From positions 6,023,001 through 6,087,000 of the forward strand of contig NZ_CP095049.1 in assembly GCF_022919135.1 (NCBI RefSeq): 64,000 nt of DNA. Reading direction: 5' to 3'. Shown here piece by piece: positions 9,293 to 18,131 of the stretch; positions within the stretch are counted from its first letter, which is position 1, and the number at the start of each line of letters is the position of its first letter. The translations under genes and the position numbers were made by a program. The notes under the pieces are model-generated. The model saw only the letters and a program-made list of their open reading frames with translations, was not told where the DNA came from and searched no databases. Source of the stretch: Hymenobacter cellulosivorans (GTDB taxonomy: Bacteria; Bacteroidota; Bacteroidia; Cytophagales; Hymenobacteraceae).

Positions 9293-9876
9293 TTGCGCAG
9301 CTGTTCGTAGGTTTTAATGGCGTCCCGCTGACTCACCAAGTAGTCGATATCGTCGTAGCCATTGATCAGGCACTCCTTCTTGTAAGCGTCGAGCTCAAAG
9401 CCGACACTAGTTTCCCAGACCGGAATGGACAGCGTCTGGCTGGGTAAATCCACTACTAGCTGCGTTTCGGGCTCTAGCTCTACCTGCCGGAACAAGCCTT
9501 GTAATACCTCTTCGGAAACCTGCAGGGGCAGCAAGCCTGTGTTTAGCGCGTTGCCGCGGAAGATGTCGGCGAAATAGCTCGAAATAACCACCCTGAAGCC
9601 CGCATCATACAAAGCCCAGGCGGCGTGCTCCCGACTAGAACCGCACCCGAAGTTCTTGCCCGCCAGCAGAATCTGACCCTGATAACGGGGGTTGTTGAGC
9701 ACGAAATCGGTCTTAGGCTGTCCGTCAGCCTGGTAACGCCAGTCGGCAAACAGGTTTTGGCCAAACCCCTCACGGGTCGTGGCCTTCAGGAAACGGGCCG
9801 GGATGATCTGGTCCGTATCGACGTTTTCGATGGGCAGCGGGACAACGCCCGAGCGAAGCGTTTGGAATTTTTCCAT
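9280..9876 (-). CDS. leuD: 3-isopropylmalate dehydratase small subunit
   Basis: Swivel-domain partner of LeuC; together they isomerise 2-isopropylmalate to 3-isopropylmalate. It is 198 aa with the family signatures NVDTDQIIPARFLK near the N terminus and LAGKNFGCGSSREHAAWAL in the middle. It overlaps leuB at its 3' end. The gap of 164 nt to leuC is larger than usual for this pair and shows only a small palindrome (gcgac / gtcgc, around 10012-10027). Confidence 0.97.
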   Translation of the reverse strand: MEKFQTLRSGVVPLPIENVDTDQIIPARFLKATTREGFGQNLFADWRYQADGQPKTDFVLNNPRYQGQILLAGKNFGCGSSREHAAWALYDAGFRVVISSYFADIFRGNALNTGLLPLQVSEEVLQGLFRQVELEPETQLVVDLPSQTLSIPVWETSVGFELDAYKKECLINGYDDIDYLVSQRDAIKTYEQLRKWVF

Positions 9877-10040
9877 GGGTGGTGGGACGTGCTGGAAGAA
9901 GGTTGTGAAGCCTGCGTCAAGTGAAAGGAGAAACCAGTTTCCGGTAGCTGGCTGGTCCGGCGGGCCCGAGGCTGGCTCCCTAGCCGATTCCTCCTCTCGC
10001 TTGCGTGCCTTGCGACGTTAGGGTCGCGGCAAAGTGGCAG

Positions 10041-11435
10041 TTAATTCAAATACTGGGTGATGTCGACGATGCGGCCTTCTACGGCCGTGATGGCGGCCAC
10101 GAGCGGGCTGGCCAGCAGGGTGCGGGCTCCCGGGCCCTGGCGGCCTTCGAAGTTGCGGTTAGAGGTCGAGACGCAGTAGGCGCCGGCCGGAATCTTGTCG
10201 TCGTTCATGGCCAGACAGGCCGAGCAGCCCGGTTCCCGCAGCTCAAAGCCGGCTTCGGCCAGCACCTGGTCGAGGCCTTCGGCAATGGCCTGCTTTTCAA
10301 CCAGCTTGGAGCCGGGCACGATGATGGCCTCCACGTGCCGGGCCTTGTGCTTGCCCTTCACGTAGGCTGCCACGGCCCTAAGGTCCTCGATGCGGGAGTT
10401 GGTGCAGCTACCGATAAAGACGTAATTGATTTCCTTGCCGAGCAACGATTCTCCCGGCGTGAAACCCATGTAAGCCAATGATTTGTCGAAACTGGCAGCT
10501 TCCCCATCGGTGCCGAGCACCGGAATCGAGCTGCTGAGCGCTATGCCCATACCGGGGTTGGTGCCGTAGGTTATCATCGGAGTAATGGCCTGCGCATCGA
10601 AGCTCAGCTCCGACTCAAACTCGGCACCTTCTTCCGAATACAGCGTCTGCCAGTACGCTACGGCCTGCTCCCACCGCTCACCCTGAGGGGCGTAGGGCCG
10701 GCCTTGGAGGTAGTCAAATGTGGTAGCATCGGGGGCAATGAGGCCGCCGCGGGCTCCCATTTCGATGCTCATGTTGCAGACCGTCATGCGGCCTTCCATG
10801 CTTAGGCTGCGAATGGCGCTGCCGGCGTACTCCACGAAGTAGCCGGTGGCCCCGCCCGTGCCGAGCTTCGAAATGATGTAGAGAATTATGTCCTTGGCCG
10901 TCACGCCGGGCCGCAGCTCGCCATCCACGGTGATGCGCATGCGCTTGGGCCGGCTGATAAGCAGGCACTGCGAGGCCATTACCTGCGCAACCTGGCTGGT
11001 GCCAATCCCGAAGGCAATGGCCCCGAAGGCGCCGTGGGTCGAGGTGTGGCTGTCGCCGCACACGATGGTCATGCCCGGCTGGGTCACGCCCAGCTCTGGT
11101 CCGATGACGTGCACAATGCCCTGGTACTGGTGGCCCAGCCCAAACAGCTCCACGCCGAACTTCGCGCAGTTTTCGGTGAGCTTATCCACCTGGGACCGGC
11201 TCAGCGGGTCCTGAATCGGCAGGTGCTGGTTGCGGGTCGGTACGTTGTGGTCGGCGGTGGCCAGAATCTGCTCCGGCCGGCTCAGCGGTAGGCCCCGTTC
11301 CTGCAGCTCATCGAAGGCCTGCGGGCTGGTGACTTCGTGAATCAGGTGCCGGTCGATGTAAAACACCTCCAGCCCGCCCGGAATGGTTTTCACCACGTGG
11401 GCATCCCAGATTTTATCGAATAAGGACTTGGCCAT
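10041..11435 (-). CDS. leuC: 3-isopropylmalate dehydratase large subunit
   Basis: Aconitase-family [4Fe-4S] subunit of isopropylmalate isomerase, 464 aa. Cluster-ligand cysteines are visible in [11 protein letters not shown] and [11 protein letters not shown]. The [20 protein letters not shown] segment and [17 protein letters not shown] are diagnostic of LeuC. It follows the small ORF by only 5 nt and precedes leuD. The operon order leuA-C-D-B is conventional. Confidence 0.97.
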   Translation of the reverse strand: MAKSLFDKIWDAHVVKTIPGGLEVFYIDRHLIHEVTSPQAFDELQERGLPLSRPEQILATADHNVPTRNQHLPIQDPLSRSQVDKLTENCAKFGVELFGLGHQYQGIVHVIGPELGVTQPGMTIVCGDSHTSTHGAFGAIAFGIGTSQVAQVMASQCLLISRPKRMRITVDGELRPGVTAKDIILYIISKLGTGGATGYFVEYAGSAIRSLSMEGRMTVCNMSIEMGARGGLIAPDATTFDYLQGRPYAPQGERWEQAVAYWQTLYSEEGAEFESELSFDAQAITPMITYGTNPGMGIALSSSIPVLGTDGEAASFDKSLAYMGFTPGESLLGKEINYVFIGSCTNSRIEDLRAVAAYVKGKHKARHVEAIIVPGSKLVEKQAIAEGLDQVLAEAGFELREPGCSACLAMNDDKIPAGAYCVSTSNRNFEGRQGPGARTLLASPLVAAITAVEGRIVDITQYLN

Positions 11436-11440
11436 GATGC

Positions 11441-11587
11441 TTACTTTGAAACCTTGGGAGGGGTGCTGTCGGCCGGGCGGCTGCTTAGGCGGGCCTGCTC
11501 GGCGGCGTAGGTTATCCAGTCGGGGCAGCGGGACGAACGAACTGCAGCGCGGGGCTCGACCTGGCTGTGTTGCAGGGGCATGTTCAT
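11441..11587 (-). CDS. Putative 48-residue small protein between leuA and leuC
   Basis: A short frame, ATG at 11587 and TAA at 11441-11443, fills the leuA-leuC gap. It begins 14 nt after the leuA stop codon and ends 5 nt before the leuC ATG. The product starts [16 protein letters not shown] and ends STPPKVSK; a middle segment reads [12 protein letters not shown]. An alternative ATG lies two codons in, at 11581. I recognise no family, signal peptide or membrane segment. The fit to the gap and operon-like spacing favour a real gene, but a chance frame in GC-rich DNA cannot be excluded by eye. Confidence 0.45.
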   Translation of the reverse strand: MNMPLQHSQVEPRAAVRSSRCPDWITYAAEQARLSSRPADSTPPKVSK

Positions 11588-11601
11588 AAGCGGGAAGCGT
11601 G

Positions 11602-12768
11602 TTAGGAGGCGGCTACCAGGTTTTCCTGTTCCACCAGAATGTGCAAATCCGTATCGACTACTTCCTTCTGACGGTCGGCTAGCTGCAGGAAGGAGGCGTA
11701 GGCCTTGTTCAGGGCGTGCTTGTCGAAATCGTAGCCAATTTTTTGCAGGCGGTACGCCAGGGCGGCGCGCCCCGAACGAGCGGTTAGTACAATCGACGAA
11801 TCCGCCACGCCCACCTCGCGCGGATCAATGATTTCGTACGTCTCGCGGTGCTTGATAACGCCGTCCTGGTGTATCCCACTCGAATGCGAAAAGGCATTCG
11901 CTCCCACAATAGCTTTGTTAGGCTGCACCACCATGCACATCAGCTGTGATACCATGGCCGAGGTTTCGGCCAGCAGCTGCGTGGTGATGTTGGTACCCAA
12001 ATTGAGGTAAGGGTGCTGGCGCAGAATCATCACGACCTCCTCTAACGCCGTGTTGCCGGCCCGCTCCCCTACCCCATTTATGGTGCATTCAATCTGCCGG
12101 GCCCCGTTCATGACGCCGGCAATGGAGTTGGCCGTAGCCAATCCTAAATCGTTATGGCAATGCGTGGAAAGCGTCACGTTCTGCACGCCCCGCACATTTT
12201 CGTACAGGTATTTGATTTTAGCTCCGTACTCTTCGGGCAGGCAGTAGCCCGTTGTGTCCGGGATGTTGAGCACCGTGGCCCCGGCCCGAATGGCAGCCTC
12301 ACAGACGCGGGCCAGGTACTCGTTGTCGGTGCGGCCGGCATCTTCGGCGTAGAACTCCACGTCTTCTACGAAGGACTTAGCCAGCTTCACAGCGGCCACG
12401 GCCCGCTCAATGACCTGCTCGGGCGTGGAGTTGAGCTTAAACTTGATATGAGACTCAGAAGTACCGATACCGGTATGAATCCGCGGGTAGCGGGCGTGCC
12501 GCAACGATTCGGCGGCGACGCGGATATCGTTTTCCACAGCCCGGGAGAGGCCACAGACGGTAGCCTCCCGGGTTTGGGCCGCAATGGCAGCCACGGCGGC
12601 AAAGTCGCCCGGACTCGATACGGGGAAGCCCGCTTCAATCACGTCGACACCGAGTAGCTCCAGCTGCCGGGCAATGACGAGTTTTTCGTCTTGGTTGAGC
12701 TTGCAGCCGGGCACTTGTTCCCCGTCGCGCAGGGTCGTATCGAAGATCTGAATTTTCTGAGCAGCCAT
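11602..12768 (-). CDS. leuA: 2-isopropylmalate synthase, short form without regulatory domain
   Basis: First committed step of leucine synthesis: acetyl-CoA plus 2-oxoisovalerate gives 2-isopropylmalate. The N terminus has the catalytic [18 protein letters not shown] signature; [15 protein letters not shown] and [14 protein letters not shown] are the metal and substrate motifs, and the subdomain helix SSGIHQDGV is present. At 388 aa it stops after the linker subdomains, about 130 residues shorter than enzymes such as E. coli LeuA (523 aa), so the C-terminal leucine-binding domain is missing. The last residues ([13 protein letters not shown]) look like a natural end. The gene opens the leu block with its own upstream region and is separated from ilvA by a terminator. 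Confidence 0.95.
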   Translation of the reverse strand: MAAQKIQIFDTTLRDGEQVPGCKLNQDEKLVIARQLELLGVDVIEAGFPVSSPGDFAAVAAIAAQTREATVCGLSRAVENDIRVAAESLRHARYPRIHTGIGTSESHIKFKLNSTPEQVIERAVAAVKLAKSFVEDVEFYAEDAGRTDNEYLARVCEAAIRAGATVLNIPDTTGYCLPEEYGAKIKYLYENVRGVQNVTLSTHCHNDLGLATANSIAGVMNGARQIECTINGVGERAGNTALEEVVMILRQHPYLNLGTNITTQLLAETSAMVSQLMCMVVQPNKAIVGANAFSHSSGIHQDGVIKHRETYEIIDPREVGVADSSIVLTARSGRAALAYRLQKIGYDFDKHALNKAYASFLQLADRQKEVVDTDLHILVEQENLVAAS

Positions 12769-13011
12769 ATTATCGGAGTACTTTCAGCGAATTGCTGCCC
12801 GCAAGTACACCGGTAAAACGTGGCCAGGAAAACAAACTCTCGGCACGCCTACTATTTCCAATAATGGCCTTTCAATTTACAAGTGTCTGTTTATCAGAAA
12901 TATATTATTTAGCCAACTACAACGGCCAACGGGAAAATTGCGGTGTTTAGGCCAACATAAAGCCCGGTGCATGAAGCCCTGGCGCAACTGTGCTACCACC
13001 TAACTGGAGAA
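12769..13011. other. leuA upstream region
   Basis: AT-richer non-coding stretch that should contain the leu promoter. On the minus strand TATATTTC, one base off the TAnnTTTG box, occurs near 12896-12903 with a TTG about 22 nt upstream of it. I found no leader peptide rich in leucine codons and no attenuator hairpin here, unlike at ilvE. Confidence 0.3.
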
Positions 13012-13054
13012 AAAAGAACGTCATGCTTCGCGGGGCTCAGCATGACGTTCTTTT
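13012..13054. terminator. Intrinsic terminator after ilvA
   Basis: A perfect 15-bp stem (aaaagaacgtcatgc / gcatgacgttctttt) with a 13-nt loop. On the minus strand the stem runs into a T-rich tail, about 60 nt past the ilvA stop codon. Its GTCATG / CATGAC core recurs in other intergenic palindromes of the window. Confidence 0.8.
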
Positions 13055-13112
13055 CCCAACATCCTCAACACGTCAGGCTCCTCGGAATGAGGTTCCACTA
13101 CTTGTATGGTCT

Positions 13113-14387
13113 CTATACCAACAAGCTCAAGAAGTCCTGCTTGCCGTTCAGGTATTCGTAGGCAAAGCCTTCCTCCCGCATCCGCTGCTGAATTCCTTCA
13201 ATTTCGTGGGGCTTCCGGACTTCAATGCCGACGAAAACAGGGCCTTTTTCCTTGTTGTTTTTCTTGATGTACTGGAAGTGAATGATGTCGTCGTCGGGGT
13301 GCAAAACATTGTTCACGAAGCGGCGCAGAGCCCCGGGCCGCTGGTTAAAGGTCACCATGAAGTAGTGCTTCAGGCCCTTATGACGCATGGCCCGCTCCTT
13401 GATATCCTCCATGCGGGTAATGTCGTTGTTGCTACCGCTAAGTACGCACACCACCGTTTTGCCCCGGATTTCGTCGGCAAACTGGCGCAAAGCCGAGATG
13501 CTGAGCGTGCCGGCCGGCTCCAGCACGATACCTTCCTCGTTGTACATGCGCAGCAGATCCTCGCACACCTGGCCTTCGGGAACCAACACCACGTCGTCGA
13601 GTAGCGCCCGGCACAGCTCGAAAGTCAGGGCGCCGGGGCACTTCACGGCCGCACCGTCCACGAAGCTTTCAATGTGCTCCAAGGCCTGCCGCCGGCCGGT
13701 TTGGATAGCCTGCTGCATGGAAGGCGCGCCCAGGGGCTGCACTCCTATCAGCTTAGTGTGCGGGCTAAGCTGCCGGAATACGCTGCCCACGCCCGAAGCC
13801 AAACCGCCGCCCCCGATGGGCATAAAAACGTAGTCGATGGGCTGGGGCGCGGCTTTGAGGATTTCCAAACCTACCGTCGCCTGGCCTTCAACAATGGCCA
13901 GGTCATCGAAGGGGTGCACAAAGGCGCTGCCTCGTTCGTCGCAGAACAGCTTGGCGGCTTGAAACGTGTCGTCGAAGGTGTTACCGGTCAGGACGACCTC
14001 AACCTGCTCTTTGCCGAACAGGCGCACTTTGCTCACCTTCTGGGCCGGCGTGTTGGCCGGCATGAAAATATAGCCCTTCAGCCCCAGCAGTTGGCAGGCG
14101 TAGGCCACGCCTTGGGCGTGGTTGCCGGCACTGGCGCACACTACTTCCGGCGTGTCCTGCTCCCGGGCCAGTTGGGAAATCTTGTTGTAGGCGCCCCTGA
14201 TTTTGTAGGAGCGCACCACCTGCAAGTCTTCCCGTTTCAGGTAAATCGACGCGCCATAAGCGGCCGAGAGGCCCAGGTTTTGCTGAAGCAGGGTTTCGTA
14301 AATCACGCCCTGCAGATTGCGGGCAGCCTGCTCCACGCTTTCGAGCAGTACTGTGGGGGCTGAAAGGGCTATAGTTTCGCTATGCAT
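13113..14387 (-). CDS. ilvA: Threonine deaminase (threonine ammonia-lyase)
   Basis: PLP enzyme converting threonine to 2-oxobutyrate, the entry to isoleucine synthesis. It is 424 aa. The PLP lysine is K62 in SYKIRGAYNK, and the phosphate-binding glycine loop is IGGGGLASG. After the catalytic domain (about 1-325) comes one ACT-like regulatory domain (HYFMVTFNQRPGALRRF to the C terminus), as in the about 420-residue B. subtilis type rather than the two-domain E. coli enzyme. Isoleucine feedback inhibition is therefore expected. Its start overlaps the end of ilvC by 8 nt, and it is the last gene of the ilv block. Confidence 0.95.
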   Translation of the reverse strand: MHSETIALSAPTVLLESVEQAARNLQGVIYETLLQQNLGLSAAYGASIYLKREDLQVVRSYKIRGAYNKISQLAREQDTPEVVCASAGNHAQGVAYACQLLGLKGYIFMPANTPAQKVSKVRLFGKEQVEVVLTGNTFDDTFQAAKLFCDERGSAFVHPFDDLAIVEGQATVGLEILKAAPQPIDYVFMPIGGGGLASGVGSVFRQLSPHTKLIGVQPLGAPSMQQAIQTGRRQALEHIESFVDGAAVKCPGALTFELCRALLDDVVLVPEGQVCEDLLRMYNEEGIVLEPAGTLSISALRQFADEIRGKTVVCVLSGSNNDITRMEDIKERAMRHKGLKHYFMVTFNQRPGALRRFVNNVLHPDDDIIHFQYIKKNNKEKGPVFVGIEVRKPHEIEGIQQRMREEGFAYEYLNGKQDFLSLLV

Positions 14388-15444
14388 CGGCTTCGGCAGT
14401 TTTCTTCAGGGAGCGGAGCTGGCGCACGGTTGCGCCGGTTTGCCACAGCTCCGATTCCCGAACTTCCTTGAGTTCGGCTTCCAGTTCTTTCCGATAGTTC
14501 GGCGTGGAGCCGCGCTGGATGGTACGCTCGGCTTCCTTGCCCGAGGCCACGCTGTCGTAGAGCTCATTGAGCACGGGCAGCGTAGCTTCCCGGAAGCGGC
14601 CTTTCCAGTCGAGGGCGCCACGCTGGGCCGTTACGGAGCAGTTGCTGAACATCCAGTCCATGCCGTTTTCGCCTACCAGCGGTACCAGGCTCTGGGTCAG
14701 CTCTTCTACGGTTTCATTGAAGGCCTCGGAAGGCGAGTGGCCGCGCTGGCGCAGCACTTGGTACTGAGCCTCGATGATACCAGCCAAAGCACCCATCAGC
14801 ACGCCCCGCTCCCCGGTCAGGTCGGAGTATACTTCGCGCTTAAAGTCGGTTTCGAACAGGTAGCCCGAGCCTACCCCGATGCCCAGGGCAATGGCCTTTT
14901 CCAGGGCCTCACCGGTAGCATCCTGAAACACGGCATACGACGAGTTCAGCCCGCCGCCCTGCAGATAGAGTCGGCGCAGGCTGGTGCCGCTGCCCTTGGG
15001 CGCCACCAGAATCACGTCCACGTCGGCGGGTGGAATGATGTTGGTTTGGTCGTTGAAGGTGATGCCGAAGCCGTGGGAGAAGTACAGCGTTTTGCCCGGC
15101 GTGAGGTGCTGCTTCAAGGTGGGCCACAGGGCAATCTGGCCGGCATCCGAGAGCAGGTTGGCAATAATGGTGCCCCGGGCAGCGGCTTCCTCAATGGAAA
15201 ACAGGGTTTCGCCCTCGACCCAGCCATCCTGCAGGGCTTTTTCCCAGGAGGGCGAATCCTGGCGCTGGCCGATGATGACGTTGAAGCCGTTGTCGCGCAG
15301 ATTCAGGGCCTGGCCCGGCCCCTGCACCCCGTACCCAATCACGGCAATGACTTCGTCCTTCAGGTAGGCCTGGGCCTTAAACAGCGGATACTCGTCGCGG
15401 GTAATTACAGTTTCTTCTACGCCGCCAAAGTTGATGGTTGCCAT
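14380..15444 (-). CDS. ilvC: Ketol-acid reductoisomerase
   Basis: NAD(P)H- and Mg-dependent isomerisation/reduction of acetolactate and acetohydroxybutyrate. The Rossmann domain begins IAVIGYGVQGPGQALNLRDNG; HGFGITF and VAPKGSGTSLRR are the cofactor and substrate elements. The all-helical domain has DLTGERGVLMGALAGIIEAQ, whose acidic residues bind Mg, and a NETVEELTQSLVPLVGENGM segment. Length is 354 aa, in the class I range. It overlaps ilvA by 8 nt but is 236 nt from ilvN, a spacer carrying a repeat. Confidence 0.95.
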   Translation of the reverse strand: MATINFGGVEETVITRDEYPLFKAQAYLKDEVIAVIGYGVQGPGQALNLRDNGFNVIIGQRQDSPSWEKALQDGWVEGETLFSIEEAAARGTIIANLLSDAGQIALWPTLKQHLTPGKTLYFSHGFGITFNDQTNIIPPADVDVILVAPKGSGTSLRRLYLQGGGLNSSYAVFQDATGEALEKAIALGIGVGSGYLFETDFKREVYSDLTGERGVLMGALAGIIEAQYQVLRQRGHSPSEAFNETVEELTQSLVPLVGENGMDWMFSNCSVTAQRGALDWKGRFREATLPVLNELYDSVASGKEAERTIQRGSTPNYRKELEAELKEVRESELWQTGATVRQLRSLKKTAEADA

Positions 15445-15568
15445 GATGGAAAGTGGTAAAGGGTGAATAGTGAGTGTTGAATGCTTTTTGGGTTTGGAAG
15501 CCGGTCTCCGCAGGCCGTCGTTCCGAGCTCCGCGAAGAATTCCGCGTGCTGACGTTGTTAGGAAACGA

Positions 15569-15605
15569 GCTGTCCTGCTGAGCAGAGTCGAAGCATCTCT
15601 ACCGC
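15569..15605. repeat. Intergenic repeat-like element between ilvN and ilvC
   Basis: The sequence around ctgagcagagtcgaagcatc (15578-15597) looks like a short dispersed intergenic repeat of the type common in GC-rich Bacteroidota chromosomes. It is not coding. Assignment rests on general familiarity; only a genome-wide search would show copy number. Confidence 0.35.
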
Positions 15606-15680
15606 TTCGTTGTGACAGCTTTTGATTAGCCCTGCACGCGAGATGCCGCCCGCTGGTCGACAGGACGCGCTGCTGTAGTA

Positions 15681-16271
15681 CTACATCGAGAAGACCTCGT
15701 CGCGGTTGTTGAGGAACTCGTTTTCCACGACTTCCGAGCCGGGCTCGGTGCGCTCAAACTCGCGCAGCTTGCGGTTGAACCCGTCGCTGTGTTTGATGAT
15801 GGCAATGCGGGCCGAGCGCACAAACTCGATGAGGCCGTAGGGCTGCAGCACCTTGATGAGGGTATCGGTTTCCTCGCGGTGGCCCGTGGTTTCAAACACC
15901 GTATAATCTTTGCGAATGACCACGGCCCGGGCCCCATGTTCCCGCAGCAGGCGCTCCACGGAGGCTTTTTCGGCAATGACGTCGGTGGGCACTTTGTAAA
16001 GCGCCATTTCCTGCCAGATCACCTCCTGATTGGTATTAAAGTAGACCTTGAGCACTTCCACCTGCTTTTCGATCTGCTTGGCAATCTTGCGCACCACGTC
16101 CTCGGTTTCGTGAATCACGATGTTGAAGCGGTGAATTCCCTCAATTTCGGAGGGCGAGGTATTCAGGCTTTCAATGTTGATTTTGCGGCGCGAGAAGATG
16201 ATGGCAATGCGGTTGAGCAAGCCAATCTGGTTCTCGGTGTAGGCCGTGATGTTGTATTCCTGCCGGGTCAT
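15681..16271 (-). CDS. ilvN: Acetolactate synthase regulatory (small) subunit
   Basis: Regulatory partner of IlvB that confers valine feedback inhibition. It is 196 aa. An ACT domain occupies about residues 4-80 (YNITAYTENQIGLLNRIAIIFSRR, then NIESLNTSPSE), followed by the C-terminal ALS-small-subunit domain (SVERLLREHGARAVVIRKDY). It lies downstream of ilvB with a spacer of about 100 nt that contains an inverted repeat. Confidence 0.93.
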   Translation of the reverse strand: MTRQEYNITAYTENQIGLLNRIAIIFSRRKINIESLNTSPSEIEGIHRFNIVIHETEDVVRKIAKQIEKQVEVLKVYFNTNQEVIWQEMALYKVPTDVIAEKASVERLLREHGARAVVIRKDYTVFETTGHREETDTLIKVLQPYGLIEFVRSARIAIIKHSDGFNRKLREFERTEPGSEVVENEFLNNRDEVFSM

Positions 16272-16374
16272 TGGGAAAGGGTGAGATGGTGAGGTGGTGA
16301 ACTAGTAAGTTTGATGTTCTGGTAGCACGTTTGGCACGGCAACTCACCATTTCACCATCTCACTAGTTCACCGC
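16272..16374. repeat. Inverted repeat in the ilvB-ilvN spacer
   Basis: The left part (ggtgagatggtgaggtgg then tgaactagt, about 16280-16305) and the right part (caccatttcaccatctcac then tagttcacc, about 16344-16371) are imperfect reverse complements able to form a long stem. A related stretch precedes ureG at 32721-32751. Confidence 0.5.
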
Positions 16375-18111
16375 TTAGCGCAGCCGGATTTCGCTCACAC
16401 TGCAGCCCTGGGGCACCATGGGGAAGATGTTATTTTCCCGGGTCACCATGACTTCGAGCAGGAAAGAGCCTGGATGCTGCAACATTTCCTGCAGGCTGCT
16501 TTTAAGTTCTCCGCGTTCCGACACCCGCTTGCCGGCAATGCTGTAGCCGCTGGCTACGGTCACGTAATCGGGGCTGGCGATGTTGACGAAGGAGTAGCGC
16601 CGCTCGTGAAACAGCTCCTGCCACTGGCGCACCATGCCCAGAAACTGGTTGTTGAGAATGATGATTTTCACCTCGACCCCGGTTTGCATGATAGTACCCA
16701 GCTCCTGAATCGTCATCTGGATGCCCCCGTCGCCGATAATGGCCACCACGGGCCGGTCGGGGCGGCCGAACTTGGCCCCAATGGCAGCCGGCAAGGCAAA
16801 GCCCATGGTACCCAGCCCGCCACTGGTAATGTTGCTGCGTGCGTGGTTAAACTTTGCGTAGCGGCAGGCGACCATCTGGTGCTGGCCCACGTCGGTTACC
16901 ACAATGGCCTCGCCATGGGTTAGCTCGTTGAGCTGCTGAATTACTTCGCCCATGGTCAGCTCATCCGAGGTCGGAAACAGTTCGTCCTGGATAACGGCAG
17001 CTACTTCCTCGGCCTGATACTGCTCGAAGCGCTGCCGCCACTCTGGGTGGGTTTTCGCCTCAATAAGCTCAGTCAGCATGGGCAGTGTTTCCTTACAGTC
17101 GCCCCACACCGGCACGGTAGCCGCCACGTTCTTGTCGATTTCGGTGGGGTCAATGTCGAGGTGAATCACCTGGGCCTGTTTGGCGTACTTATCGAGGCGG
17201 CCGGTTACCCGGTCGTCGAAGCGCATACCAATGGCAATAAGCACGTCGCACTCATTGGTCAGCACGTTGGGACCATAGTTGCCGTGCATGCCCAGCATAC
17301 CCACGTTCAGGGGGTGCTCGGTCGGTAAAGCGCCGGCGCCGAGGATGGTCCAGGCCGCCGGAATGCCGCTTTTCTCGACAAAGGCCCGAAACTCAGCTTC
17401 GGCCTTGCCCAGCGTTACGCCCTGCCCCCAGAGCACAAAAGGGCGCCGGGCCTGGTTGATCAGCTCGGCGGCTTGCGCTACATACTCGGGCCGCACGATA
17501 GGCGCGGGCCGGTAGCTGCGGATGTGGTTACAGGGTTTGTACTCAGCAAAATCGTGCTTCTGCAGCTGGGCATTCTTGGTAATGTCAATCAACACCGGAC
17601 CCGGCCGGCCGCTGCGGGCAATATAAAAGGCCTTGGCCAGCGCCTCAGGCAGCTGACTAGCTTCTGTTACCTGGAAATTCCACTTGGTAACCGGCGTAGT
17701 GATGTTGATGATGTCGGTTTCCTGGAAGGCATCGGTGCCGAGCAAATGAGCGAAAACCTGCCCCGTGATGCACACCAACGGAGTGCTGTCAATCTGGGCG
17801 TCGGCCAAGCCAGTCACCAGGTTGGTAGCGCCCGGGCCGCTGGTAGCAAACACCACCCCCACTTTGCCCGATGCTCGGGCGTAGCCCTGGGCCGCGTGAA
17901 TGCCGCCTTGCTCGTGGCGCACCAGCACGTGGTTGAGTTCCTGCTGGAAGTCGTACAGGGCATCGTAAATTGGGATAATGGCACCACCGGGGTAGCCGAA
18001 AACGGTGTCTACGCCTTCGGCCAGCAGGGCGCGCAGGGTCATTTCCGCCCCCGACATAGTTTGCAGTGCCGTTTCCGGGGCCAACTGGGTTGTTTTTTCC
18101 TGGGTCAACAT
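16375..18111 (-). CDS. ilvB: Acetolactate synthase catalytic (large) subunit
   Basis: TPP/FAD enzyme condensing pyruvate with pyruvate or 2-oxobutyrate, the first common step for valine and isoleucine. About 578 aa from the ATG at 18111. An upstream in-frame ATG at 18150 would overlap ilvD and add a basic, unconserved 13-residue tail, so I prefer 18111. N-terminal TPP Glu motif: VFGYPGGAIIPIYDAL, with the catalytic Glu in VRHEQGGIHAAQGYARASG. FAD-binding middle domain. C-terminal TPP/Mg motif: IIGDGGIQMTIQELGT ... ILNN. It is 20 nt from ilvD. Confidence 0.95.
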   Translation of the reverse strand: MLTQEKTTQLAPETALQTMSGAEMTLRALLAEGVDTVFGYPGGAIIPIYDALYDFQQELNHVLVRHEQGGIHAAQGYARASGKVGVVFATSGPGATNLVTGLADAQIDSTPLVCITGQVFAHLLGTDAFQETDIINITTPVTKWNFQVTEASQLPEALAKAFYIARSGRPGPVLIDITKNAQLQKHDFAEYKPCNHIRSYRPAPIVRPEYVAQAAELINQARRPFVLWGQGVTLGKAEAEFRAFVEKSGIPAAWTILGAGALPTEHPLNVGMLGMHGNYGPNVLTNECDVLIAIGMRFDDRVTGRLDKYAKQAQVIHLDIDPTEIDKNVAATVPVWGDCKETLPMLTELIEAKTHPEWRQRFEQYQAEEVAAVIQDELFPTSDELTMGEVIQQLNELTHGEAIVVTDVGQHQMVACRYAKFNHARSNITSGGLGTMGFALPAAIGAKFGRPDRPVVAIIGDGGIQMTIQELGTIMQTGVEVKIIILNNQFLGMVRQWQELFHERRYSFVNIASPDYVTVASGYSIAGKRVSERGELKSSLQEMLQHPGSFLLEVMVTRENNIFPMVPQGCSVSEIRLR

Positions 18112-18131
18112 AGGCTTGCGTTTGACTTGCC

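Noticed and set aside
12769..13011. leu operon attenuator analogous to the ilv one
   Set aside because: I looked for a Leu-rich short frame followed by a hairpin before leuA and found none.
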